NCBI GenBank assembly: GCA_035325995.1
Contig: DAOKYU010000006.1
Location: 62,001 to 126,000, forward strand
Length of the DNA: 64,000 bases
Origin: Thermodesulfobacteriota bacterium
GTDB taxonomy: Bacteria > Desulfobacterota_D > UBA1144 > Nemesobacterales > UBA2774
Reading direction: 5' to 3'
A model generated the notes under the pieces. The model saw only the letters and a program-made list of their open reading frames with translations, was not told the origin of the DNA and did not search any database. This document shows, in pieces, positions 23,968 through 33,063 of this stretch. The translations under genes and the position numbers were made by a program. Positions within the stretch are counted from its first letter, which is position 1; every line of letters starts with the position of its first letter.

Positions 23968-24696
23968 TTATAAATTTTCGACACTCTCTATATAGAGCTC
24001 TTTAAAACTGTCCCCGTCGAGGTCTCCCGATGCCCCGTGATAGACCAGTTTGCCCCCGGCGATTATGCCGACCCTGTCGCTCATGCCAAGACCTTCGTCT
24101 ATATTATGGGTCGTCATGAGCACCGTCCTGCTGCGTGACTTGAGCGCCGCCAGCATCTCGCCGAACGCCTTCGCGCCGTGCTGGTCGAGCCCGGTGTAGG
24201 GCTCGTCGAGGAGGAGAATAGACGGCTCGTGCACCGTGGCCCTGGCGACGGCGAGGCGCTGCTTCATCCCCCGGCTGAAGTTCCGGACGAGGTCGTGCAT
24301 CCGCTTCCCGAGCCCGACGGCCGTTACGACCTCCTTCGCCCGGGTGTCGAGGTCCGCGACGCCGTAGAGAGCGCCGAAGAATTTTATGTTTTCGAGGGCG
24401 GAGAGGTTCTCGTAAAGATAGGGGTCGTGCGAGATGACCCCAGTGATCCGCCGTATCTCGTCGGCCTCCTTCCCGGAATCGTGTCCCGCTATCGTGAGCG
24501 AGCCGGTCGTGGGCTTCGTCAACGTCGAGAGGAGCTTAATAAACGTCGTCTTTCCCGCGCCGTTCGGGCCGAAGAGGGTGAAGAACTCCCCCTTCCCTAT
24601 CGCGAGGTCTATACCCCGGAGCGCCTCGAACGTGCCGAAGGATTTCGTGAGCCCCCGGGCCTCGATCCATGCTTCGTTGGTTAGCGGCTGAGCCAT
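23968..24696 (-). CDS. ccmA: CcmA, ABC transporter ATPase for cytochrome c maturation
   Basis: A 242-residue ATPase. Walker A is GPNGAGKTT (about residue 43), the signature loop is NFSRGMKQRLAVAR, Walker B is ILLLDEPYTGLD and the switch is MTTHNIDE. The FSRGM form of the signature is typical of CcmA. No Shine-Dalgarno is obvious before the ATG. A TATAAT box (24715-24720, minus strand) lies about 18 nt upstream of the start, so the leader would be very short. It is the first gene of the ccm cluster. Confidence 0.92.
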   Translation of the reverse strand: MAQPLTNEAWIEARGLTKSFGTFEALRGIDLAIGKGEFFTLFGPNGAGKTTFIKLLSTLTKPTTGSLTIAGHDSGKEADEIRRITGVISHDPYLYENLSALENIKFFGALYGVADLDTRAKEVVTAVGLGKRMHDLVRNFSRGMKQRLAVARATVHEPSILLLDEPYTGLDQHGAKAFGEMLAALKSRSRTVLMTTHNIDEGLGMSDRVGIIAGGKLVYHGASGDLDGDSFKELYIESVENL

Positions 24697-24799
24697 GAGC
24701 GGAAAGAAAGCTACATTATATAAGGGAATGTTTCAATTTGCCCCCGGCGCCGGGCAGTAGATGTTTTTACGCCTGGAACGACGGGAGAAAAACCGCGCT

Positions 24800-25828
24800 T
24801 CAGAATTTAAGGAGCTCGTCCGTGCCCCCGAGGAGCTTTACCCAGTCGGCGAGCTTCGCCATGCCCTCGTCGAGAGGGACGGACGGCTCGTAGCCGAGCT
24901 CGCGCCTGGCCTTGTCTATCGAATAGCTCCGGCTCCCGGCGAGTGCGGCGACGGCGAAGCGCGTAAGCACGGGCGGCTTCTTCGAGCCCGCGAGCCTGAA
25001 CAGGGCCTCCATCACTGCCGCGACAGAGTACGCGAGCTTGTACGGGATCGAGAATCCGGGCTTCCATTCGAGGCCCGACGCGCGGAGCTGCTTCGTCAGG
25101 AACTCCATGTAGCCGATTTTCACACCGTCGTTTATGAAGTAGATGTTGCCGGGGGCCGAGGGGCTTTCGGCGGCGAGTATCATCGCCCGCGCGAGGTTGT
25201 TTACGTGGCACGGTGTGACTGTTCGCTTGCCGCTCCCCATGGGATGGAGTATCCCCTTTTTCGCCGCCCCCGCGACGCGCGGGAGTATGACGGTATCGCC
25301 CGCGCCCCAAACGTTGGACGGCCTTATGACGGCCGTTTCGAGGCCCGACGCGCCGTTGTACGCTATCACGAGCCTCTCGGCCTCGGCCTTCGAGGCGTTG
25401 TAGCTGTCGTTATACCTGTCCCTGTAGGGGAAGGTCTCGTCTATGTCGACGAGGTCGTGGACGCTCCAGAAGTCGGACTGCCACACGACAGTCGAGGAGC
25501 TCATGTGGACGAACCGCTTTACGCCGGAGGCGGAGGATGCCTCGAGGAGCGTCCTCGTCGCTTCGACGTTGTACTTGAAGAAGTCTTCCCTGGGGCCCCA
25601 GTCGGAAACCATGGCTGCCACGTGGAAGACGACGTCCGCGCCCCCGGGCAGGCGCACGAGGCTGTCGGGGTCGCCGAGGTCGCCGTGCACGAGCCTTACT
25701 CCGAGCTCCTTTAGCGTCGCGACATTGCTCGTGTCGCGGACGAGGCATGTGACGTCGTGCCCGCGCGAGACGAGCTCTTCGACCAGCCTCCCGCCGATAA
25801 ACCCCGTCCCTCCGGTGACTGCGGCTTT
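24800..25828 (-). CDS. NAD(P)-dependent SDR epimerase / 3-beta-HSD-like dehydrogenase
   Basis: A 342-residue extended SDR. It starts MKAAVTGGTGFIGGRLVEEL, containing the TGGxGxxG cofactor motif. The catalytic pair is YNDSYNASKAEAERLV (YxxxK), and RPSNVWGAGDTVILPRV and TPCHVNNLARAMILA are typical of the 3-beta-hydroxysteroid dehydrogenase / dihydroflavonol reductase branch. An N-terminal extension to 25906 has no support, so I use the ATG at 25828. The substrate is unknown; sterol, hopanoid or nucleotide-sugar substrates are possible. It is separated from ccmA by about 100 bp and reads toward it. Confidence 0.88.
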   Translation of the reverse strand, partial: KAAVTGGTGFIGGRLVEELVSRGHDVTCLVRDTSNVATLKELGVRLVHGDLGDPDSLVRLPGGADVVFHVAAMVSDWGPREDFFKYNVEATRTLLEASSASGVKRFVHMSSSTVVWQSDFWSVHDLVDIDETFPYRDRYNDSYNASKAEAERLVIAYNGASGLETAVIRPSNVWGAGDTVILPRVAGAAKKGILHPMGSGKRTVTPCHVNNLARAMILAAESPSAPGNIYFINDGVKIGYMEFLTKQLRASGLEWKPGFSIPYKLAYSVAAVMEALFRLAGSKKPPVLTRFAVAALAGSRSYSIDKARRELGYEPSVPLDEGMAKLADWVKLLGGTDELLKF

Positions 25829-26045
25829 CATCGTGACTATACTCCCGGCCGCCCGGGGCCGGGCGGCTTCAGGAATTAATATACTCCCAAAGGCCGATGA
25901 AGCCAAAGAAAAGAAAGAGAATGTTCGGGGAGGTATCGGCCGCGGCTGCCTGCCCCGTTCGTAATAATGGAATTCCGATGCCTGTGCGAAGCGTCCTCAG
26001 CCGCGGCGAGCAAGGGCATTCGGAGCGACAAGCCCGCCTCCCGGA

Positions 26046-26093
26046 TAAAAAAAGCCGCGCCCGTGCGTCTTTCGACGTACGAACACGGCTTTA
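26046..26093 (-). terminator. rho-independent terminator of the 73-residue gene
   Basis: Read on the minus strand, AAAGCCGTG and CGCGGCTTT arms close a stem-loop, with a second inner hairpin (GTACGTC/GACGCAC) in the loop. The outer arm runs into seven T residues (the A-tract at 26047-26053 on the plus strand). It lies 21 bp past the stop at 26115. Confidence 0.7.
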
Positions 26094-26114
26094 GAGGTAT
26101 GGTGTTGGTTGGTA

Positions 26115-26336
26115 TCAGTATTGGTTGTCAGAAAGCCAGTTCTCCATCCACTCCTTCGTCTTCTCGGCAAGCTCCCTGCTCGAAGCGGCCGAGACACGCG
26201 TGTCGTTCAGGAAAACGCCCCAGTAAGTGACCGGCGCGTGAACCGACTCCATGTGTGCTTCCTTGTCGAATCCATAAACCTCGGGTGAACAATCGCAGGA
26301 CGGTGTGATCGTGCACGGTGCTACTCGTATATCCAT
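26115..26336 (-). CDS. small protein of unknown function (73 aa)
   Basis: I start it at 26336, where GAGGTGAAGAC gives a ribosome site. The N-terminal part has three cysteines (VAPCTITPSCDCSPEVYGF). The middle reads HAPVTYWGVFLNDTRVSAA and the end is an acidic helix (LAEKTKEWMENWLSD). No signal peptide or TM segment. It has its own terminator downstream and is divergent from the arginine decarboxylase gene. I do not recognise the family; the CxxxxxxCxC cluster could bind metal. Confidence 0.65.
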   Translation of the reverse strand: MDIRVAPCTITPSCDCSPEVYGFDKEAHMESVHAPVTYWGVFLNDTRVSAASSRELAEKTKEWMENWLSDNQY

Positions 26337-26563
26337 GTCTTCACCTCTCAGTTTGATTTTTTGCCAATCATCTCTATCGGAGATTATAAGCAATTTTCAT
26401 GCCAGTATTGAATCTAATCATGAGTTACATGATTTCAAGGCCTTACATCGAAAGTCCCCGATCGTACCGCCCGCTATTTACCGCAAGTGCACAAAAAACG
26501 GCACATATGTGCAACAATATCCACCACATACGAACCGCCCGAATTAAGGGCCGGTATAGAATG

Positions 26564-26592
26564 TTGACAAGGGGGGTTTTATAGTAGAAAAT
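26564..26592 (+). promoter_or_regulatory. candidate promoter of the arginine decarboxylase gene
   Basis: A perfect TTGACA (26564-26569) is followed after 17 nt by GAAAAT (26587-26592), a four-of-six match to TATAAT. It lies 44 bp upstream of the ATG at 26636, in an otherwise gene-free 299-bp spacer. No other structure was seen in that spacer. Confidence 0.4.
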
Positions 26593-26635
26593 TCTGCTTT
26601 TATTTCAGGAGCCACGCTTAAATTTTACGGAGGGA

Positions 26636-27190
26636 ATGTCATTGCTTCTACCTAAACAGGCTTTTATCACGAAGGGCGTTGGAAAACATAAGGAAAAGCT
26701 CACGAGCTTCGAGATGGCTTTGAGAAACGCTAAAATTGCAGAATTCAATTTGGTGAGGGTATCCAGCATATTCCCCCCGCATTGCACGCTCGTGCCGCGC
26801 TCGAAGGGGCTCAAGAATCTTTTCCCGGGGCAGATCGTGCACGTCGTTATAAGCGAGAACGCGACAAACGAGCCGAACAGGCTCATCGCCGCGGCGACAG
26901 GCATCGCCCTGCCGAAAGACACATCCCGCCACGGCTACATATCCGAGCATCATAGCTACGGGCAGAACGACACGATAGCCGGCGAGTACGCCGAAGACCT
27001 CGCGGCGTACATGCTCGCGACGACTCTCGGCGCCGCGTTCGATCCGGACAAGAGCTACGACGAGCAGAAGGACACCTGGGAGATCAGCGGCCACATCGTC
27101 AAGACGACGAACACGACCCAGACGGCCGTCGGCGACAAGAGCGGGCTCTGGACGACCGTCATCTCGGCGGTCGTTTTCTGCGAGTTCTGA
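26636..27190 (+). CDS. pyruvoyl-dependent arginine decarboxylase
   Basis: A 184-residue enzyme that converts arginine to agmatine, the first step of one polyamine route. The self-cleavage site is LVRVSSIFPPHCTLVP: the second Ser would become the pyruvoyl group, splitting the chain into beta and alpha subunits. AGEYAEDLAAYMLATTLG and the C-terminal ISAVVFCEF are family landmarks. Length fits archaeal and bacterial PvlArgDC. GGAGGG precedes the ATG by about 1-5 nt. The gene is isolated; its neighbours point the other way. Confidence 0.93.
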   Translation: MSLLLPKQAFITKGVGKHKEKLTSFEMALRNAKIAEFNLVRVSSIFPPHCTLVPRSKGLKNLFPGQIVHVVISENATNEPNRLIAAATGIALPKDTSRHGYISEHHSYGQNDTIAGEYAEDLAAYMLATTLGAAFDPDKSYDEQKDTWEISGHIVKTTNTTQTAVGDKSGLWTTVISAVVFCEF

Positions 27191-27288
27191 AAAATGCCGG
27201 AAAGGGCCGAAGCTTCCGTTACGACCGGGTGTGAACCCGTGGCCGAAGGCGGAGCTCTATTCGATCCGCCCGCGCGAATCGAGCGCCG

Positions 27289-28521
27289 CTATTCGTCGCC
27301 GGGTTTCAGCACGTGCCGCGCCGGTGGCTCCTCCCCTGAAATACCCTGGCTTTCCCTTAGGGCCTCTATTTTCCTGAGCGGTCTTTCTACCATGTTGGTC
27401 CGGGTGCCCTTGAGATTATCGTATTCGCTCTGCACGTCGGCGATCTTCTTCCCGAGCTTCTCGTAGCACTCGACGTATGCCCGCCACTGCTTCCCGAATT
27501 CGTTGTATAGCGACAGTATGTCGCCCGTCGTGCGCTTGAGGTTGAAGTTGTCGACCGACTGCCTGATGACGGCGAGGACGGCGTAGAGGGTTATCGGCGA
27601 GCATAGTATGACCTTCGACCGGAGTGCCTCGTCCAGTATGAGGGCGTCGTGCTCCTGGACGAACGAGTATATCTGCTCGTTCGGGATGAAGACTATGACG
27701 TAGTCTATCGTGTTGTCCTCGGGATTGATGTATTCGCGGCGGGTGACGTCGCGGACGCGCGCCCGGACGTCTTTTATAAATTGGGATTTAAGGGCCGACT
27801 TTTCGGCGTCGGATTCGGCCTCGAGGAATTTGACGTAATTGTCGAGCGGGAATTTCACGTCCATGTTCACCTTGAGCCCGTCGGGGAGGATGAAGGTGTA
27901 ATCCGGTATGGCCGACGAGGCGGCGAGCATTTTCTGCCTGTGGTAGTTGACCCCTTCCTTGAACCCGATAAAGGCGAGTATGTCCTCGGCCATGCGCTCG
28001 CCCCACTGGCCGCGGCGCTTCGTGTTGGCCAGCGCCTCGCGGAGCCGGCTCGTCGTCGCCTGGAGCTCGGCCGTCCTTTCGGCCGCTATCCCTAGCTGGC
28101 TCGCGAGCTCGCCGTACTTCTGTTCCCTGTCCTTTTCGAAGGCGATTATCCTCGTTTGCGTTCTTTCGAGCTCCTGCCGTATGACGGCGAGGGTCTGGTC
28201 TATCATGCCTTTCTTGTTTTCGAGCTCCTTTCCGCCGAGCTCGGCCTGCTTCGACAGCGACTCGCCGGCGAGCCTCATGAACTGCTCCGAGTTACGCGAA
28301 AGCGCCTCGTGCGAGAGGGCCCCGAACGAATCGCGTATGCCGTCGATGATGCGGTCGAGCTCTTCCAGCTTCCGGGTTTCCGACTCGTTGAATATTTCCT
28401 CGGCTATCTTCCTCGCCCTCCCCTTCGCGGAGAGGTTTATTATCACGACGGCGAGCGCGCCGAGCACGAGGCCGGCGCCGAATACCGCGAGGTTATGGGG
28501 TGTGAGATAAGCTTCTATCAT
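27289..28521 (-). CDS. rmuC: RmuC-family DNA recombination protein
   Basis: A 410-residue protein: an N-terminal TM helix (LAVFGAGLVLGALAVVIINL), then about 130 residues of coiled coil (EKDREQKYGELASQLGIAAE). The nuclease-like domain follows, with GQWGERMAEDILAFIGFKEG, DYTFILPDGLKVNMDVKFPL and DYVIVFIPNEQIYSFVQE. The PDDEXK-like D...D-x-K residues are in the second of these. RmuC limits inversions at short repeats. The ribosome site is weak. It lies 70 bp after recN on the same strand, an apt DNA-repair neighbourhood. Confidence 0.93.
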   Translation of the reverse strand: MIEAYLTPHNLAVFGAGLVLGALAVVIINLSAKGRARKIAEEIFNESETRKLEELDRIIDGIRDSFGALSHEALSRNSEQFMRLAGESLSKQAELGGKELENKKGMIDQTLAVIRQELERTQTRIIAFEKDREQKYGELASQLGIAAERTAELQATTSRLREALANTKRRGQWGERMAEDILAFIGFKEGVNYHRQKMLAASSAIPDYTFILPDGLKVNMDVKFPLDNYVKFLEAESDAEKSALKSQFIKDVRARVRDVTRREYINPEDNTIDYVIVFIPNEQIYSFVQEHDALILDEALRSKVILCSPITLYAVLAVIRQSVDNFNLKRTTGDILSLYNEFGKQWRAYVECYEKLGKKIADVQSEYDNLKGTRTNMVERPLRKIEALRESQGISGEEPPARHVLKPGDE

Positions 28522-28591
28522 CGTCTTTCAGGTGTGTCCCGTATGTCAGATTATTATATCGGGCCTGCGAGTTATAAGTGCGGCGCAGCGG

Positions 28592-30247
28592 TTATCCGCC
28601 CAGCATTTCGTGCGCGGCGTCGAGGGTTTTCTGCGTGATGTTGACGCCGCCTATCATACGGGCGAGCTCCTTCACGCGCTCCTCGCGGCCCAGCGCCTGT
28701 ATGACGACCTTCGTCTTTCCGCCCTCGACGGACTTCGCGACGGCAAGGTGCGAGTCGGCGAACTTGGCGACCTGGGGGAGGTGCGTTATGCATATCACCT
28801 GGGTGCGCCGCGAGAGGGCGTGTATTTTTTTGCCGACCGTCTCGGCGACCGCGCCGCCCACGCCCGAGTCGGCCTCGTCGAATATCACGACCGAGCCGCC
28901 GCCCGACTTCGAAGCGGCTTCGCGGAGGACGAGCATTATGCGCGACAGCTCTCCCCCCGAGGCCACTTTTACGAGCGGCTTTAAATCCTCGTCCGGGTTG
29001 GCCGAGAACATGAACGCCGCCGAATCGGCGCCGTCCTCGGAGACCGGTTTTTCCGCAAACGGCATCGAGAATCGTGCGCTCTTTATGCCGACCTCCCTGA
29101 GCTCCTTTTCGACCGTCTTCACGAGCCCCGAGGCCGCCTCCTTTCGCCTGGCGGAGAGATCCCGCGCCAGCTCGTCGAGCTCCTTTTTGACGGACGCCGA
29201 CTCGGCCCGGAGCCGTGAGAGCTCTTCCTCGAAGTTGGCCGTCCGCCCGAGCTCGGCCCCGAGCTCCCGCCTTTTCCCGAGTATATCTTCTATCGTGTCG
29301 CCGTACTTTCTCTTGAGCGTGCCGATCTCCTGGAGCCTGTCCTCGACGACTTCGAGCCGCCCCTCGGGGAATTCGAGGCCCGAGACGTAGTCCCGGAGAC
29401 CGGCGGCGGCGTCTTCGAGCTGTATGACCGCGTTCTCGACCGCCTCGGCCGGGGCCGAGAGGGACGGGTCTATACGCGAAGCGTCGCCGAGGTCGGACGA
29501 TATCCTGGCCAGAGCGCCCAGTATCGAACCCTCGCTCTCGTAGATTTTGCCGTAGGCCCCCTCCGCCGCCGACAAAAGCCGTTCGGAGTTGAGGAGCCTT
29601 TTCTTCTCCTCTTCGAGCTCGTCGTCCTCGCCTTCACGGAGGAGCGCGTCGTCAATCTCGGCGCACTGGAACCTTAGGAAGTCTTCGCGCTGCGCGAGGG
29701 TTTTCTCGTCTTCCGAGAGCTTCGCGATCCCGGATTCGAGAGACCTGTACTTGCGGTAGAGCTCTTTTACGCCCGCCGCGAGATCGGCGAGTCCCCCGGC
29801 CTCGTCCACGACCCGGAGGTGGTTCTCTTCTTTAAGGAGCACCTGGTGCTCGTGCTGGCCGAATATGTCCACCAGCCCCGAGGCAGCGTCCTCGACCATG
29901 CGGAGCGTCGCGATGCCGCCGTTGATAAACGAGCGCGGCCTGCCCCTGCGGGGAATGATGCGCTTTACGAGGAGCTCGCCCCCGGATACGTCAACGCCGG
30001 CGGCCTCGAGCACGGCGGCGGTTTCGCTCGCGGACGGAATTTCGAAAAGGGCTTCGAGGTGGGCCTCGTCCTTCCCCGTCTTGATGTCCCCGGCCGAGGC
30101 CTTCCCGCCGAGTATTATGCCGAGCGCGTCTATGATGACGGACTTACCCGCCCCCGTTTCGCCGGTGATAATGTTGAGACCGGGGCCGAACGAGACGGAT
30201 ATGTCGTCGATGATGGTAAAGTTCCTGAGCGTGAGTCCGAGCAGCAT
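28592..30247 (-). CDS. recN: DNA repair ATPase RecN
   Basis: A 551-residue SMC-like protein for double-strand-break repair. Walker A is GETGAGKSVIIDAL near residue 30, LVDIFGQHEHQVLL is the RecN-specific segment, two coiled-coil arms flank a hinge, and the C-terminal ATPase half has VASGGELSRIMLVL (signature) and VVIFDEADSGVGG (Walker B) followed by VICITHLPQVA. Length is normal. It lies 5 nt after the sigma factor stop codon, with rmuC downstream. Confidence 0.96.
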   Translation of the reverse strand: MLLGLTLRNFTIIDDISVSFGPGLNIITGETGAGKSVIIDALGIILGGKASAGDIKTGKDEAHLEALFEIPSASETAAVLEAAGVDVSGGELLVKRIIPRRGRPRSFINGGIATLRMVEDAASGLVDIFGQHEHQVLLKEENHLRVVDEAGGLADLAAGVKELYRKYRSLESGIAKLSEDEKTLAQREDFLRFQCAEIDDALLREGEDDELEEEKKRLLNSERLLSAAEGAYGKIYESEGSILGALARISSDLGDASRIDPSLSAPAEAVENAVIQLEDAAAGLRDYVSGLEFPEGRLEVVEDRLQEIGTLKRKYGDTIEDILGKRRELGAELGRTANFEEELSRLRAESASVKKELDELARDLSARRKEAASGLVKTVEKELREVGIKSARFSMPFAEKPVSEDGADSAAFMFSANPDEDLKPLVKVASGGELSRIMLVLREAASKSGGGSVVIFDEADSGVGGAVAETVGKKIHALSRRTQVICITHLPQVAKFADSHLAVAKSVEGGKTKVVIQALGREERVKELARMIGGVNITQKTLDAAHEMLGG

Positions 30248-30252
30248 TCGCT

Positions 30253-31599
30253 CTACTCGATAAAGCTTTTAAGTATCGCCCCCACGTCCGAGCCTTCGAG
30301 CTTTTCGAGCGCGCGCTTTTCGATCTGCCTTATGCGCTCCCTCGTGAGCCTGAAGTGCTTGCCTATCTCGTCGAGAGTAAACGTCGCCTCGAACCCTATC
30401 CCGAACCTCATCTTTAGAATCTGCTCCTCCCTCGGCGTGAGCGTCGAGAGGGCGTCCTTTATCTTGGTGGTGAGGGTCGCCTTGGCGACGGCGTAGTCCG
30501 GGGTGCCGGTTACGTCGTCGGGGATGAAGTCGAGGAGCGTCGATTTCTCGCCGTCGAGAACGGGCGAGTCGAGCTGGACGACCTCTTTCGTGGCTTCGAG
30601 CACGCGCTTTACGCCCTCGACCGAGATACCCGTTTTGCGGGAAATTTCTTCGGGGAGGGGCTTCCGGCCCATCTCTTTATTCATGGCGGAGCTTACCCTG
30701 TGCACCTTGGTCGCCTGCTCCAGCACGTAGACGGGAACGCGTATGGTCCTCGTCTGGTCGAGGAGCGAGCGCGAGATGGCCTGGTGGATCCACCACGAGG
30801 CGTACGTCGAGAACTTGTAGCCTTTCGTGTGATCGAATCTTTCGACGGCGCGCATGAGGCCGACGTTGCCTTCCTGGATAAGGTCGGGGAGCGGGAGCCC
30901 GCGGCTCATGTAGCGCTTGGTTATGCTTACGACGAGCCGGAGGTTCGCCTTTATGAACCTTTCTTTAAACCGCCTCGCGCGAAGGAGATAGGCCTTGGAA
31001 AGCGTCGTCGAGCGTTTTATGCTCTTCCTCGCCGTGTCGCCGTCGAGCTTCCGCACGCGAAGACGGAGGTTCTTGACGGCCTTGGGGTCGCCCGCGGCCC
31101 TGCCGGCTTTAATGCCCTCGGCGTTCCGGACGCTCCGGCCGAGCGTCTTTTCGAGCTTCTTCTGGAAGAGAACGTCGAGCACGGTTTTCACCTCGGCCGC
31201 CCTCGCCTCGCAGCGTTTTATCTTGGCCGAGACCTCTATCTCTTCCTTCGGGGTGAGGAGCGGCTCCATGCCCATTTCCTTGAAGTAAACCTGGAGGAGC
31301 CTGAATTCCTCGTCGGGAGTGAACTGTTTTCCGCCCTCTTCGCCCGAATCGTCCTCTTCGGAATCTTCGTCCTTAAGCTCCATCTCGGCCTCGGATATGT
31401 CGGCCAGGACTTTTTCGTCGAGCTCGAGCAGGAATTCTTCCTGCTGCGAGGAGTCCGCTTCTTCGGTGTAGGCCTCGAACGCAGCCGAGTCCTCGAACTT
31501 TTCCGCGCCCTTGTCCTTCTTCTTGGAAATGGAACCTACCCTCGATTTCGGGAGATCGGACACAGTAAGGGATTTACTCTTTAATCTTGCCTGTCGCAT
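30253..31599 (-). CDS. sigma-70 family RNA polymerase sigma factor (RpoD/RpoS type)
   Basis: About 448 residues. I start it at 31599, with GAGGAGG 8 nt upstream; the longer ORF to 32148 is proA antisense-like sequence. An acidic N-terminal 110 residues precede region 1.2 (LLQVYFKEMGMEPLLTPKEE). Region 2 has LIQEGNVGLMRAVERFDH and YKFSTYASWWIHQAISR, region 3 LPEEISRKTGISVEGVKRVL, and region 4 LTLDEIGKHF-like FTLDEIGKHFRLTRERIRQI. All core-binding and -10/-35 binding motifs are present. The short spacer between 1.2 and 2.1 recalls RpoS-like group 2 factors as well as small primary sigmas, so I leave the symbol open. Confidence 0.93.
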   Translation of the reverse strand: MRQARLKSKSLTVSDLPKSRVGSISKKKDKGAEKFEDSAAFEAYTEEADSSQQEEFLLELDEKVLADISEAEMELKDEDSEEDDSGEEGGKQFTPDEEFRLLQVYFKEMGMEPLLTPKEEIEVSAKIKRCEARAAEVKTVLDVLFQKKLEKTLGRSVRNAEGIKAGRAAGDPKAVKNLRLRVRKLDGDTARKSIKRSTTLSKAYLLRARRFKERFIKANLRLVVSITKRYMSRGLPLPDLIQEGNVGLMRAVERFDHTKGYKFSTYASWWIHQAISRSLLDQTRTIRVPVYVLEQATKVHRVSSAMNKEMGRKPLPEEISRKTGISVEGVKRVLEATKEVVQLDSPVLDGEKSTLLDFIPDDVTGTPDYAVAKATLTTKIKDALSTLTPREEQILKMRFGIGFEATFTLDEIGKHFRLTRERIRQIEKRALEKLEGSDVGAILKSFIE

Positions 31600-31628
31600 C
31601 TTGCCATCCTCCTCTATTAAGATGGGTA

Positions 31629-32921
31629 CTACTCTCTGACCTGACCTTCGCCGAATACAATGAACTTGGTCGTGGTCAGCTCCTCGAGGCCCATTGGTCC
31701 GAATGCGTGAAGGCGGGACGTGCTGATGCCTATCTCGGCGCCTAAACCGAGCTCGAACCCGTCCGCGAAACGCGTGGATGCGTTGACCATGACGGCGGAG
31801 GAATTGACGCCGTCGACGAACGCGCGCGCGTTGCCGTAATCCTGGGTGATTATCGATTCGGTGTGCATTGAGCCGTATTTTTCGATGTGAGCTATGGCTT
31901 CTTCGAGGCCGGAGACGACTTTGACGCTGAGGATGAGATCGAGGTATTCCTCGTACCAGTCGGCCTCTGTCGCTTCCTTTACCCCCGGTACTATCGCCTT
32001 GGTCGCCGCGCATCCCCTGAGCTCGACCCCCGCCGCCTCGTACGCACGGGCCATCCGCGGCAGAAAACCCGGCGCTATGCTTTCGTGAACCAGGAGGGTT
32101 TCGAGGGCGTTGCATACGCCCGGGCGGGAGACCTTGGCGTTGAGGCATATGCTTTCGGCCATGTCCTCGTCGGCGCTTGCGTCCACGAATATGTGGCAGA
32201 CGCCTTTATAGTGCTTGAGCACCGGTATTCTGGAATTCTCCGCGACGAATCTTATGAGCCCCTCGCCTCCCCTGGGGATGACGAGGTCGATGTACTCTTC
32301 GAGCCCGAGCATTTCCAAAACCGCGTCGCGGTCGGTTACGGGGATGATCTGTACGGAGTCCTCGGGAATGCCGGCCTCGCGGGCCGCGCGCCTGAGGACC
32401 CCGCCTATCGCGATATTGGTGCGGATGGTTTCGGAGCCGCCGCGAAGTATGACGGCGTTGCCCGATTTTACGCAGAGCCCGGCGGCGTCGGCCGTGACGT
32501 TGGGCCGCGATTCGTAGATTATGGCGATTACACCGAGGGGAATGCGCATGCGCCCGACCTGGAGCCCGTTCGGGCGGCGCCACATGCGGACGACCTCGCC
32601 GACCGGGTCGGGAAGCGCAGCGACTTCTTTCAGGCCCAGCGCTATCTTTTCGATACGCGCATCGTCGAGCCTTAGCCTGTCCGTCATGGCGAGCGAGAGA
32701 TGTTTCGCCTCGGCGTCGGCAAGGTCCCGGGCGTTTTCTTCGAGTATGTAGGGGGCGTTGTCCACGAGCCCCCGGGCCATCCCCAGAAGGGCTGCATTAC
32801 GTGATTTTGTGCTTGTTCTTGCGAGCTTTTGCGAAGCGTTTTTGGCCTTTTCGGCGATTTCTCTCAGGAGGGTCGATATTCGAGTATCTTTAGATTTATT
32901 TTTCGTTGTAATCTCAGACAT
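31629..32921 (-). CDS. proA: glutamate-5-semialdehyde dehydrogenase
   Basis: A 430-residue NADPH enzyme of proline synthesis that reduces glutamyl phosphate to the semialdehyde. Landmarks: VIYESRPNVTADAAGLC, GNAVILRGGSETIRTN, VIPRGGEGLIRFV, the catalytic Cys in RPGVCNALETLLVH, and the C-terminal TRFADGFELGLGAEIGISTS. Its length is normal. It is upstream of the sigma factor gene on the same strand by 29 nt. The ribosome site before the ATG at 32921 is weak. Confidence 0.96.
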   Translation of the reverse strand: MSEITTKNKSKDTRISTLLREIAEKAKNASQKLARTSTKSRNAALLGMARGLVDNAPYILEENARDLADAEAKHLSLAMTDRLRLDDARIEKIALGLKEVAALPDPVGEVVRMWRRPNGLQVGRMRIPLGVIAIIYESRPNVTADAAGLCVKSGNAVILRGGSETIRTNIAIGGVLRRAAREAGIPEDSVQIIPVTDRDAVLEMLGLEEYIDLVIPRGGEGLIRFVAENSRIPVLKHYKGVCHIFVDASADEDMAESICLNAKVSRPGVCNALETLLVHESIAPGFLPRMARAYEAAGVELRGCAATKAIVPGVKEATEADWYEEYLDLILSVKVVSGLEEAIAHIEKYGSMHTESIITQDYGNARAFVDGVNSSAVMVNASTRFADGFELGLGAEIGISTSRLHAFGPMGLEELTTTKFIVFGEGQVRE

Positions 32922-33063
32922 TTAGCTGGTCTATGGCCCTAACACTGGTATTTAAATGATAATACATTCGGCGAAGCAAAGTCAAGAGCAATTTTTACGC
33001 TCCTGCACTGTAAACACGGGCTTTGAAGCTTCTCTAATAATATAACGGAGCCGGGCGGAAAGG

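Noticed and set aside
31600..32148. N-terminal extension of the sigma factor by about 183 residues
   Set aside because: It overlaps proA and reads Arg/Gly-rich noise; a strong ribosome site supports the start at 31599.
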